Assembly: GCA_009841335.1 (NCBI GenBank)
Contig: VXLY01000090.1
Coordinates: 1-54,291 of the forward strand
Source of the DNA: Rhodothermaceae bacterium
Lineage (GTDB): Bacteria; Bacteroidota; Rhodothermia; Rhodothermales; Bin80
Direction of reading: 5' to 3'
DNA length: 54,291 nt
Translations under genes and position numbers: made by a program
Notes under the pieces: model-generated
Database searches by the model: none
The model's input: the letters and a program-made list of their open reading frames with translations, nothing else
What the model was told of the DNA's origin: nothing
Shown: positions 35,867 through 44,441 of the stretch, one piece after another
Layout: each line of letters starts with the position of its first letter
How positions within the stretch are numbered: the first letter of the stretch is position 1

Positions 35867-36799
35867 ATGGTGTTAGAATGGGAGGGCATCCTTAGCTCCT
35901 GGGCACAGCCGCCGGGGACTGCAGAACAGCAGAGGTCCGAGAACACAGTTCGAGCAATCCGGAACGCTATAGACGGAAGTTCTCCACTTCGGGCGCGCAG
36001 GATAATGCCTTTTGTCCAAGGATCCTACCGAAATCGTGTCACAGTACGCCGAGATAGCGACGTGAACGTGGGTGTGATGTGCCACGATGCTTTCCTACCA
36101 CAATATCCGAGGGGGATGACTCATGCGGATTTTGGAAATACTGATTCGCAATACTCGTTCTCGCAGTTCAAGGATGAGCTAGAGAAGGCCCTTGTGTTGC
36201 ACTTCGGCCGTACGTCCGTTGCACGAGGAAACAAGTCCCTAACCGTTCGCGAGCATACGAATCGCGTCGAGGCAGATGTTACTCCATTCTTCGAATTCCG
36301 GGATTACGAGAATAAAACGCCTTACGTGCAATACGTGGCGGGAGTGGCTCTTTTTACCGATGGAGGCAAACGCATTGAGAATTACCCTGAGCAGCTCTTG
36401 CCTTATTGGCCTTCAATCCCACTTCACTACGAAAATGGAATAGCCAAGAATCGGGAAACATTACGCCGATTCAAGGGCGTCGTGCGGATTCTGAAGCGAT
36501 TACGCAACACCATAGCCGAAAGCGGTAACAATATGGTGCAATCCGTCCCGGGATACCTGATTGAGTGCCTGACTTGGAATGTGCCGAACCAAGAGTTTCT
36601 CAGAGATTCCCTCTGTGCCCGCGTGCAGGCTGTGCTGGCTTATGTCTGGAGTAACACACGGGAGGACTCGTTGTGCAATTCGTGGTGTGAAGTGGACAAT
36701 ACAAAGTACCTATTTCACTGGACGCAGCCGTGGACGCGCGAGGCCGCGCATGCTTTCGCTGATGCGGCATTGAGATACCTGGGAATGCAGACGCGATGA
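35867..36799 (+). CDS. CBASS CD-NTase (cGAS/DncV-like nucleotidyltransferase)
   Basis: A 310-residue nucleotidyltransferase of the CD-NTase family, which makes a cyclic oligonucleotide signal on phage infection. The active-site motif QGSYRNRVTVRRDSDVNVGV supplies Gly52-Ser53 and the metal-binding pair Asp63/Asp65. The third carboxylate is Asp137 in NRVEADVTP. A helical OAS-like C-terminal domain follows (FKGVVRILKRLRNTIAES to VPGYLIECLTWNVPN). The gene overlaps the Cap15-like effector gene by four bases (ATGA). There are no Cap2/Cap3 or HORMA/TRIP13 genes, so this is a minimal type I CBASS. The clade and the exact signal molecule cannot be told by eye. Confidence 0.9.
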   Translation: MVLEWEGILSSWAQPPGTAEQQRSENTVRAIRNAIDGSSPLRARRIMPFVQGSYRNRVTVRRDSDVNVGVMCHDAFLPQYPRGMTHADFGNTDSQYSFSQFKDELEKALVLHFGRTSVARGNKSLTVREHTNRVEADVTPFFEFRDYENKTPYVQYVAGVALFTDGGKRIENYPEQLLPYWPSIPLHYENGIAKNRETLRRFKGVVRILKRLRNTIAESGNNMVQSVPGYLIECLTWNVPNQEFLRDSLCARVQAVLAYVWSNTREDSLCNSWCEVDNTKYLFHWTQPWTREAAHAFADAALRYLGMQTR

Positions 36800-37446
36800 G
36801 ATTGGAACGTCTCCACATCAGCGTGTTTTTAGGAATAGCTATGCTAGTGTGGTTGTTACTTCTGGTTGTACAAGGCGAACAGGTGGGTTGGACATATTTG
36901 AAGCCTTTCGGCACGGTTGTTGGGCTCCTCGTGCTACTTGCCTGGCTTCTTGACAAGAAGCTTTGGAATCAGCCGTGGCTACACGGCTGGTTTGTGAAAC
37001 GTCCCGATTTGCAAGGTACTTGGCGGGTTGAGCTTCAGTCGGATGGGGTAGATGAAAATACCGGAAAACGCATGCCATTGATTGTTTGCTACATGGGAGT
37101 TGTGCAGAGTCTGTCGGATCTCGAAATGCATTTAATGACAAGAGAGTCACAGTCGTGGTCTATTGCCTATAGTATCAAAGCCTCGAGGAGCGGCAAGGGA
37201 TATCGGGTCGCAGCGGTGTATAGAAACGAACCCGACATATTTCTTCGTGGAGAGCGCAGTGAAATGCATTACGGGGGGGTGATTCTGGAAACTCACGGTG
37301 ACCAAGTTAGCCGGCCGAAGGTGTTGAGCGGCGAGTATTGGACTGATCGGAAGACAAAGGGGCAAATGAAGCTGGAATCAAGGATGCCGAAGCTATTCAC
37401 CAATTTCGACGACGCCGACCAAGCCTTTGAACCGACACGTGAATGA
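36796..37446 (+). CDS. cap15: Cap15-like CBASS effector, two membrane segments plus beta-barrel
   Basis: A 216-residue membrane protein. Two N-terminal membrane helices (ISVFLGIAMLVWLLLLVVQG and FGTVVGLLVLLAWLLD) are followed by a beta-rich soluble domain starting RPDLQGTWRVELQSD. It continues through MHLMTRESQSWSIAYSIK and GYRVAAVYRNEP to GGVILETHGD and LSGEYWTDRKTKGQMKL. This matches the Cap15 design, in which a STING-like small beta-barrel binds the cyclic nucleotide and the membrane part assembles to disrupt the inner membrane. Overlap with the CD-NTase start/stop indicates one operon. The assignment is from architecture and operon context rather than a search. Confidence 0.8.
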   Translation: MRLERLHISVFLGIAMLVWLLLLVVQGEQVGWTYLKPFGTVVGLLVLLAWLLDKKLWNQPWLHGWFVKRPDLQGTWRVELQSDGVDENTGKRMPLIVCYMGVVQSLSDLEMHLMTRESQSWSIAYSIKASRSGKGYRVAAVYRNEPDIFLRGERSEMHYGGVILETHGDQVSRPKVLSGEYWTDRKTKGQMKLESRMPKLFTNFDDADQAFEPTRE

Positions 37447-38128
37447 CCAACAGCAACACTTAGTGAGGCAATGCACTACCGCCCCGCAGATCATCAGAAC
37501 GTAGCCCTCAACCTAAATTCACCTTGAAATCTGGCGAACTTTGGAGATGGATTTCCTAGTGAAGCGTGGGATGGGAAATGCCGTTACCATTCTCTCGATA
37601 AATGATTGGTTAGAGAATAAACACGTCTACAAGTAAATCAAATTGTCCGGGCCTAGCATGAATTCCCTACCATGAATGGAAGGGAATTACCCTCAAGTGC
37701 TCAGGGCGAAGGAGCCGATTGATTGCTCTTAGGGAGATACCCACGTAACACGATGCTAAACAAGAGTGCGACGCTAGCTTTTGTGGTCGTGAGAAATCAA
37801 ACCAGTCTAGTTAGATTCAAAAATTCTGCTACGACAACCTCACCTCCACTGAGCGCAAGAATAAAGCACTGAATTAAACATCGCGTATACGATGCAGGTA
37901 GCCTGGGATGACAATTTGTAGTAGTGCGCTTGTCGCGTTTGGATTCGTATGGTCGATTGATCGGATCGCTTCTGATTAGACCTGGTGTTTTGTCCTTGGC
38001 CTTCATGTTTGCTCGATTTGCTTATGCCTGAATCGATGTGCGACATGCAACAACTATGGACCAAACACGACTATGAGGACGTACAAAGTCTCGAGATCTC
38101 ATCCATAAGAACGTAATAGGGAAAACTC
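37447..38128. other. 682-base region without a supportable gene
   Basis: No convincing reading frame. Short minus-strand frames at 37797-38064 overlap one another and look random. The sequence is probably a scar between island modules: it lies between the CBASS operon and an IS1595-type remnant. The one structured element is the near-perfect palindrome at 37661-37688. Confidence 0.5.
37661..37688. repeat. 28-base near-perfect inverted repeat
   Basis: AATTCCCT, A, CCAT, centre GA, ATGG, A, AGGGAATT: twelve of thirteen arm positions pair, with one A/A mismatch. There is no T-run on either side, so it is unlikely to be a terminator. It may be an operator or the end of a lost mobile element. Confidence 0.5.
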
Positions 38129-38332
38129 ATGCAGGACATTGAAAATAGAATCGCTCAACTTGAGCACGAACTGTACGAAACAAAAGCGATGTTGTATGAC
38201 ATTGCTATGCAGTGTAATATTCCTGAGGTCACAGTGATGAAGGCGAGTGGTCAAAGTCCTGGGCGCACTGGAGTCACTTACTCCGTGAAAGGCCTCGCTG
38301 AAAACCATGTGGAATCTCGGCGAAAAAAATAG
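38129..38332 (+). CDS. Small hypothetical protein, possibly a decayed transposase segment
   Basis: A 67-residue frame with a modest ribosome binding site (AGGGAAAA) before ATG 38129. The N-terminus (IENRIAQLEHELYETKAML) looks like a short coiled coil, and the C-terminus is basic. After the TAG stop the same frame runs on into the clear IS1595-type transposase remnant. The segment VKGLAENHVESRRKK resembles the GGLEKNKHESKK stretch of IS1595 transposases. So this may be a piece of that dead gene or a chance frame rather than a functional gene. Confidence 0.3.
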   Translation: MQDIENRIAQLEHELYETKAMLYDIAMQCNIPEVTVMKASGQSPGRTGVTYSVKGLAENHVESRRKK

Positions 38333-38595
38333 ACGAAATCCGAACAAAGCCACAAGTCGTCACGGTCTGGTCCGCACATTATGCGTATTTGCAGCAGTGC
38401 TGTTATGCGGTGCATTGAACGTGGCTACCGCGGCGTATCCCACCAGATCAACCTGAAATACCTGCGACGGTACGTGGATCAGTTTACCGCCAGGCAAACG
38501 TGAGCGGAATGGACGTGCTGGAGCGAACGTGGCGCTCCGTGGGCGTCGTAGTAGGACAGCGGCTGATGTACAGGGACTTGGTCGATTCAATGCTA
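38270..38595 (+). mobile_element. IS1595-family transposase remnant (ISXO2-like)
   Basis: From 38405 the frame reads MRCIERGYRGVSHQINLKYL then RRYVDQFTARQ, matching the C-terminal DDE domain of IS1595 transposases (FWxxLKRGYxGxxHxxSxKHLxRYVxEFxxRxN). Near 38492-38500 the match shifts by one base and resumes as NVSGMDVLERTW and GVVVGQRLMYRDLV, which fits the family end (MVxGMxGKRLxYRDL). In the first frame a TAG at 38330 lies upstream, with weaker similarity before it. The N-terminal and catalytic parts are missing, so it cannot be active. I could not identify terminal repeats. Confidence 0.6.
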
Positions 38596-38719
38596 ATATT
38601 CCCACGAATAGACTGGGGGCGTACCTGAATACGGACTCCGATGTCCCCGTCTGCCCCCAACCAAATATTTGGGGTTTATTGAATGACAAATCGCGAGGGT
38701 AGGCTACGTTAAGCACTGT

Positions 38720-39097
38720 CTACCAGAAACCCTTGTCTTCTCGCCGGCTCACATACTCGACGCAGTATATGGCCATCCTGCGGATCAGATCCTCCATGAG
38801 AGGCTCTTTATACGGAATCAGCAGGGAGTATTTAGTTGTCCCGTAATTTTTCAATTCCTCTCCGAAAGGCTCCAGTGACGCTCTGTGCGGAGCAAAATTT
38901 AGATGGGCCTTGTGTGCGGAATAGGCAAACAGAAATCGGGGTTCCACGAAGAAGGGCGTTCCCCATTTGATCACTTCCTGGGCCTCGGGCGCAACACTTC
39001 GAAGGATCGTACGAAGCTTGCGCAGATGTGGTAGTGCCACGTTTGGGGCGGCCATAAAGTACTCTTCAACCGTAGTTGGCTTCTGTTTGCTAGCCAT
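38720..39097 (-). CDS. DUF1801 family protein (YdhG/frataxin-like)
   Basis: A 125-residue cytoplasmic protein of the DUF1801 family. Seen directly: TTVEEYFMAAPNVALPHLRKLRTILRSVAPEAQEVIKWGTPFF at the N-terminus (the typical helix and KWGxPxF pattern), then FAYSAHKAHLNFAPHRASLEPFGEEL and a basic C-terminal helix. Members have a frataxin-like fold, and some act as iron-binding or stress proteins. It is a single gene with no obvious operon partner, sitting inside the island between the IS remnant and the methyltransferase. Its relation to defence is not evident. Confidence 0.82.
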   Translation of the reverse strand: MASKQKPTTVEEYFMAAPNVALPHLRKLRTILRSVAPEAQEVIKWGTPFFVEPRFLFAYSAHKAHLNFAPHRASLEPFGEELKNYGTTKYSLLIPYKEPLMEDLIRRMAIYCVEYVSRREDKGFW

Positions 39098-39400
39098 TCA
39101 GTTTACACGAGTAATACTAGAATCAATAGATCATTTGTGCATGTGAATTACACATCTCGCGCATGCAGGTTTCCATTGGTACAACCCTAATGGTGTCATT
39201 CCATTTGAAAGTCGTAACATATCTACCTCTGATCGTAGTGAAGCATCTCCTAATCTCGAATTGCAAGGACGCTCACGGCAGCATGCAACAACCACAGTTA
39301 TCTTGGCAGTTGATCCGATTGCTTCATTTAGCACATTACAACCAATGGAAGAATCAGAGATTATTCACCAAAATGAATCCTGATCGCGACTGGTTTCACT
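39098..39400. other. Spacer upstream of the methyltransferase gene
   Basis: About 300 bases. A plus-strand frame without an ATG reads through 39159-39382 (for example PFESRNISTSDRSEASPNLE), but I cannot match it to a family. The promoter of the methyltransferase gene is expected here; no strong ribosome binding site precedes the ATG at 39401. Confidence 0.4.
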
Positions 39401-42400
39401 ATGACCAGGATATCTAGATTCCTCTCCGGCTTAATTGAGCGTCCTTGGGCACCTCTCCCGAGCGCTCAACTCCGTCCAGTCGGGCTTTATATAGGCAAAG
39501 GGCCTCTGGCCATGGAGGTAGCCGTTGCATTCGCACTGAAGAACTTGAGCGACGGAGAAATTAAGAAGACATGGAAAGCTCGAAAAGGCGGACGTGGCTC
39601 TCCGCTACTTCTAATCATTCTGCACTCAGATATAGCCTGTCTGTGTGGGGCTACAGGTGATGATCCATCCATCTATCGCGATCTGGATCCAGGGCTCGTC
39701 GAACGTCTGTGCCGTGAGTTGCTGGATCAACCTGACCGGCATTCTGCCCTTCGCCTTCTTGCTCAAACATTGTCCTCGTTCGACACAAGCCTACCCGGAC
39801 TCAGGAATGAAGGACTATTAGCTCTTCATGAATTGGAGTATGGTGTTCCCAAACGAACGGATTTAGGAAATGCCCGAAAAAAAGCACAGGCAGCCTTAAA
39901 TCTTCGGGGAGGTGACCTACTGAGGGCTCTGGGTTTTTCCATTGAACCACTAGACAGCCTTACAAGTGTACTGCGAAGCAATGACCGAAAAACGGCGCTC
40001 GCGGTAATGTTGCACGAAAACGAGTCGGTAGAGCAAAAAGAGCATCGGTTTAACCAGCTTTCTCCTGTCAGCTACGCATTCAGGAAAGCAGACAACGAAG
40101 ACCTAAAATGGATCATTTTTACCCAGAAGAATCGTATTCGCCTGTACGCAACAGATATTACTGTAGGCGTGGGTCGTCGTGGTCGCACAGAGACTTACAT
40201 TGAATGCCAGCCTTGGCTGCTTTCCGATGAGCAACTGCATTATCTCTGGCTCCTCTACTCCGCCGAGGCATTGATACCCGGCGGGAGTCTCCATCAGCTG
40301 CTGGACGGATCAACCCGATTTGCCGGTAATCTTGCCAAGGAACTTCGCGAGCGAATCTACGAGCATGTAGTTCCTGTTCTGGCCCAGGGAATCGTCCATG
40401 CGCGAGGAGGCGCATCAAATGTAGAAGATCTCGCCCTGACCTACGAAATGGCATTGACCGTGCTGTTTCGCCTCCTTTTTGTTGCCTATGCCGAAGACCG
40501 CGATCTACTTCCTTACCGACATAATGATGCATACCGGCGTAGATCCCTGAAAGAAAAGGCAAAGGAGCTCGCCAATGCGATTGCAAAGGATATTCCCATT
40601 GCGAAGGGAAGTACCCATTGGCGGGAGACCGTGGATCTCTGGGAAGCTGTGGCGAGGGGCAATACTGAGTGGGATGTGCCTGCATACGGTGGGGGGCTGT
40701 TCCTTGATGATGAATCAGTTTCAACAGCAGGCGCCGCGATATCAAGGATCACGCTGCCTAACGAATGCTTTGAGGTTGCTCTGCGTGATCTACTCGTGAT
40801 CAAGACTTCAGAAGGAATACCTGGGCCAGTTGACTTCCGCTCGCTGGGTGTGCGAGAGTTTGGCACCATCTACGAGGGACTATTGGACTCTGGAATAGCT
40901 AGGGCCGACATGGATCTGGTCTTAAAAAAGCAAAAAAAGGCAGAGGTGTACGTTCCGGCCAAGTCTGGGCAAAAACCGGCAGTATCGGCGGGGGAGGTCT
41001 ACCTGCACAATCGGTCGGGAGCACGCAAGTCATCTGGTAGCTACTACACAAAATCCTTTGCCGTTGAGCACCTCATTGGTGGATCACTTGAACCCGCACT
41101 CCGAGATCACTTTGCTCGGCTTGATGAATTGGATGAATCTGATGCCAGCGAGGCGTTCTTTGACTTTCGCGTTGCGGATGTTGCGATGGGGTCAGGACAT
41201 TTTCTGATCAGTGCTGTTGATCTGATGGAGAAGAAAATGGCGGACTATCTAGCTGATCGTCCCCTACCTGACGTGATGAATGAATTGGGAGCACTGCGCT
41301 CAATTGCAATGGATCGAATTCGTGGAACTCATGAACGGGACCCCATTGAAAACAGTCAACTGCTTCGACGTCTTATTGCGCGACGATGTATCTATGGCGT
41401 AGATCTCAATCCATTGGCCGTTCAGCTTGCAAGGCTTGCTGTGTGGATTCACACGTTCGTACCCGGGTTGCCTTTGTCCTTTCTTGACCGCACTTTAATC
41501 CAGGGTAACGCACTGGTGGGTATGGGGAGTATCGCAGAAATACGGATTGCATTCGCTAACCTCTCATCCCCACTTTACATTAATGCCAATAAATTGCTAG
41601 GTAGAGCAAAGAAGCCGCTTCGGCGCCTCGCCAACAACAATGATTCCTCTTTAGCGGATGTTGAGAAAGCGCGCAATGCGCAAGAAGATGTGCGGGTTGC
41701 ACTTCAAGACACGGAGATGCTGTTTGATCTTTTGACAGCTGCGCCGATTGGGGGCAACTCCGTAATCAAAGAGGTGCTTAACGAGTGGGAGAAGCTTTCG
41801 GATCCTCTCAACGTAGAAGATCCTGGGATACAGGAGGCGTTGAACTCTTCCTCTGAAGACTTGCAGCACCTCTCTGTTGTTCATTTTCCGATTGTCTTTC
41901 CAGAAGTATTTCTTCGAAAGCGTCCAGGTTTTGATGTAATTCTAGGTAACCCGCCATGGGAAAAGGTTAAGGTAGACGAAAATGCTTTCTGGGCGCGACA
42001 CTTTCCCGGATTACGTGGCAAGTCTCAGCGTGAGCAAGAAGTCCTAAAGGAGCGTCTACGCGAGGAACGACCTGATCTGATTACGCTCTATGAACGCGAA
42101 CTTGAAGAAACATACAACTTGCGAAAAGCGCTTGTGAGTGGGTCTTATCCTGGCATCGGCACGGGAGATCCAGACCTTTACAAAGCATTCTGCTGGCGCT
42201 TCTGGCGATTATCCAGAACATATGGTGGGGTCGTTGGTGTTGTGCTGCCACGAAGTGCAATTGCTGCCAAGGGTTCAGAAGACTTTCGCAAGGTAATGTT
42301 TGCCGAGGCAACTAATGTGGAAGTCATTACGCTGACTAATCGAGCGGGATGGATCTTTGACGAGGTCGAACATCGTTACACCATCGCCCTCCTATGCGCG

Positions 42401-43444
42401 CAACATGGGAAATCAGCAGAAGGTTCTATTTCTTTGCGGGGACCATTCACGTCATTAGCAAGCTTCAAGGAGGGGATAACCAATAAACCTGTCACCTTTA
42501 CCTTCAAAGAAGTCAAGAATTGGAACGATACCGTTTCACTCCCCCTTTTGCCAAGAGCGGATTCATCTCAGGTATTCGCTCAGCTTCGTAAGTTCCCTCG
42601 GCTTGATCTGAATGAATTGAACCAGTGGAGAGCACGCCCAGATAGGGAATTGGATGCTACCAATCAGAAACATCTCATGGACTTTGAGAAAGTAGATCAA
42701 CCCGAGGGATTCTGGCCGGTCTACAAGGGAGAGTCATTTGATCTATGGACACCAGATACGGGAACCTATTATGCCTGGGCTGACCCCAAACCCGCCATGG
42801 ATTATATCCAGTCAAAGAGATGGAGGGTAAGAAATACTCTCCGCAGTGCGCATTTTGAGTTTTCGCGACAATATCTGCAAGATCAAAGAACCCTACCCTG
42901 CTACCGTCCACGTATAGCTTTTCGAGATGTAACGAACAGGACGAATCAAAGGACCGTAATTCCCGCCCTCGTACCACCAAACGTGTTCATTACAAATAAG
43001 GGCCCCTATTTTCTTTGGCCTCGCGGAAATGAACAAGATCAGGCTTTTCTGCTGGGGATCCTTTCCTCACTTCCTCTTGACTGGTATGCACGTCGCTTTG
43101 TAGAAACGAATCTCAATTTTTTCATAATCAACCCGTTCCCCATTCCCCGTCCTTCCCGCGAGAGTGTCCTCTGGCAACGCGTGGTTGAGCTCGCTGGAAG
43201 ACTAGCATGTCCAGATGAGCGCTTTGCCGAATGGTCTCAAAAAGTGGACGTCGTCTGTGGGCCCATGGACGAAGCCAAAAAGGAAGATCACATTCATGAA
43301 CTTGATGCTGTCGTGTCCCACCTGTATGGACTCAGCGAATCACAACTCATCCACATCTTCGAAACCTTCCACGAAGGTTGGGACGTTGAGTCTAGACTTT
43401 CCAGCGTAATGCATTACTACCAGGCTTGGAGGACAAGACAATGA
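39401..43444 (+). CDS. Large Eco57I-type N6-adenine DNA methyltransferase
   Basis: A 1347-residue protein. Motif I is DVAMGSGHFL (residues 593-602) and the catalytic motif IV is NPPW (850-853, in VILGNPPWEKV), marking an N6-adenine methyltransferase of the Eco57I/type IIG/type ISP class. The adjacent YGVDLNPLAVQLARLAVWIHTF is the usual helix after motif I. A long helical N-terminal region precedes it, and the last 350 residues (FWPVYKGESFDLWTPD to INPFPIPRPS) look like a target-recognition region. I see no clear nuclease motif, so cleavage probably needs a partner. The PLD-helicase at 50.6 kb is the likely candidate. The stop overlaps the next start (ATGA). DrmMI of class 1 DISARM is a related type, but no DUF1998 gene is present. 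Confidence 0.88.
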   Translation: MTRISRFLSGLIERPWAPLPSAQLRPVGLYIGKGPLAMEVAVAFALKNLSDGEIKKTWKARKGGRGSPLLLIILHSDIACLCGATGDDPSIYRDLDPGLVERLCRELLDQPDRHSALRLLAQTLSSFDTSLPGLRNEGLLALHELEYGVPKRTDLGNARKKAQAALNLRGGDLLRALGFSIEPLDSLTSVLRSNDRKTALAVMLHENESVEQKEHRFNQLSPVSYAFRKADNEDLKWIIFTQKNRIRLYATDITVGVGRRGRTETYIECQPWLLSDEQLHYLWLLYSAEALIPGGSLHQLLDGSTRFAGNLAKELRERIYEHVVPVLAQGIVHARGGASNVEDLALTYEMALTVLFRLLFVAYAEDRDLLPYRHNDAYRRRSLKEKAKELANAIAKDIPIAKGSTHWRETVDLWEAVARGNTEWDVPAYGGGLFLDDESVSTAGAAISRITLPNECFEVALRDLLVIKTSEGIPGPVDFRSLGVREFGTIYEGLLDSGIARADMDLVLKKQKKAEVYVPAKSGQKPAVSAGEVYLHNRSGARKSSGSYYTKSFAVEHLIGGSLEPALRDHFARLDELDESDASEAFFDFRVADVAMGSGHFLISAVDLMEKKMADYLADRPLPDVMNELGALRSIAMDRIRGTHERDPIENSQLLRRLIARRCIYGVDLNPLAVQLARLAVWIHTFVPGLPLSFLDRTLIQGNALVGMGSIAEIRIAFANLSSPLYINANKLLGRAKKPLRRLANNNDSSLADVEKARNAQEDVRVALQDTEMLFDLLTAAPIGGNSVIKEVLNEWEKLSDPLNVEDPGIQEALNSSSEDLQHLSVVHFPIVFPEVFLRKRPGFDVILGNPPWEKVKVDENAFWARHFPGLRGKSQREQEVLKERLREERPDLITLYERELEETYNLRKALVSGSYPGIGTGDPDLYKAFCWRFWRLSRTYGGVVGVVLPRSAIAAKGSEDFRKVMFAEATNVEVITLTNRAGWIFDEVEHRYTIALLCAQHGKSAEGSISLRGPFTSLASFKEGITNKPVTFTFKEVKNWNDTVSLPLLPRADSSQVFAQLRKFPRLDLNELNQWRARPDRELDATNQKHLMDFEKVDQPEGFWPVYKGESFDLWTPDTGTYYAWADPKPAMDYIQSKRWRVRNTLRSAHFEFSRQYLQDQRTLPCYRPRIAFRDVTNRTNQRTVIPALVPPNVFITNKGPYFLWPRGNEQDQAFLLGILSSLPLDWYARRFVETNLNFFIINPFPIPRPSRESVLWQRVVELAGRLACPDERFAEWSQKVDVVCGPMDEAKKEDHIHELDAVVSHLYGLSESQLIHIFETFHEGWDVESRLSSVMHYYQAWRTRQ

Positions 43445-44092
43445 CACCGCGTGTCAGCGTGGAACCCGAACTCCTGCTGTGGGCATGCAAACGTGCCCAG
43501 GTAGACCTTGGAAAACTGCGCCATCGATTTCCGAAGTTAGACGATTGAGAAAACGATTCTCTGAAGCCAATACTCCGTCAGTTGCAGAATTTTGACGAAT
43601 TCACCCATGTTCCTGTCAGGCCCCTCTTCATGTCGACGCCGATAGTATAGGAAATGTCCATTCAGGATCTGCGCATATTGGGATATCAGAAGATTCTTCA
43701 AGCCATTGACAAGCTATTGAACAACATCTATATGTAAATGCAATGTCAGAACTGGTATCAAACCCTTGCATCAACTGAAGAAGACCTGCTCCGCCCTTTC
43801 AATCCGCTACACCTGCTAGCACGCCTGGCGTAATTCACCGACTATGTGATATTTGAGTACTACAACGCAATGAATTTATGGAGCAATATCAAAATGAGTT
43901 TAAACAGGTCAAACCAAAACGCAGAAGCGAAGGCAGAAATTATTACGCAACGCTGACGGCGCACGCTGGTCGGTGTTCCGGTGAAGCACTAATTAGCAGT
44001 ACTTTAAACGGAGAGCCATTGTTTGCCGGTGCATTTTGTTGATTACGGGTAATAAAACATCTACCTTAGATGCGTTTGCGCAGAACCTTTGA
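43441..44092 (+). pseudogene. Decayed XRE/ImmA-IrrE family gene
   Basis: The frame starts at an ATG overlapping the methyltransferase stop. It reads MTPRVSVEPELLLWACKRAQ and then HRFPKLDD, TGA, ENDSLKPILRQLQNFDEFTHVP, then TAG, SIQDLRIL, LLNNIYM, TAA and QCQNWY. This is colinear with family members that read PRVxVKPELLRWARERAG...RFPKLxxWExGxxxPTLKQLExFAxxTHxP...PDFR...Q(R)QxWY. The first TGA stands at the Trp position. Further on, in other frames, the family C-terminus reads EGRNYYATLTAHAGR, ISSTLNGEPLF and KTSTLDAFAQNL, stop at 44092. The middle, with the HExxH metallopeptidase site, is missing. It was probably an antitoxin or regulator coupled to the methyltransferase. Confidence 0.82.
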
Positions 44093-44110
44093 GAGAGGTA
44101 AGAGAAGGCA

Positions 44111-44206
44111 ATGTATCAGTTGGAGTCAAATACTTTCAATAGTGGCTCAATTTGTCTGGAATTGATGGCCCACTTGGTTGGAATATGCACCAGAGACGTT
44201 GGATGA
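44111..44206 (+). pseudogene. Possible scrap of DUF4411 (PIN-like) toxin gene
   Basis: Nineteen bases after the decayed ImmA/IrrE gene, ATG 44111 follows AGAGAAGGCA and begins MYQLESNTF, similar to the YLLDxNxFIxAKN start of DUF4411 toxins that often pair with such genes. Similarity ends there, and the frame stops after 31 codons. The rest, up to the Cap4-STAND gene at 44442, shows no gene I can support. The call rests on nine residues plus context, so it is weak. Confidence 0.3.
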
Positions 44207-44441
44207 AAATATGCGACTAATTTTGCGTTTCACTGCTAGAGCGCCTTACAAACTCGCAACTTCATAGTAATCAACGCCGTGAAGGTCATTGTATTGTTTT
44301 TATCAGGATTTGCGCTGCATAACGACCCGAAGAATGCTGGTATCGCTATCGCTGGAGTAATACGTTTCCCTAACCACGTGTGAACTTCAATGTACATTTC
44401 CTTAAAGATTAACCATTGAATTTCCCCCACATTGATCCTGG

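Noticed and set aside
38360-38716. Minus-strand 118-codon open frame
   Set aside because: It is the complement of the IS1595 transposase remnant and has no similarity of its own.
39159-39382. Open plus-strand frame before the methyltransferase gene
   Set aside because: No start codon and no family match; about 75 codons without a stop can arise by chance.
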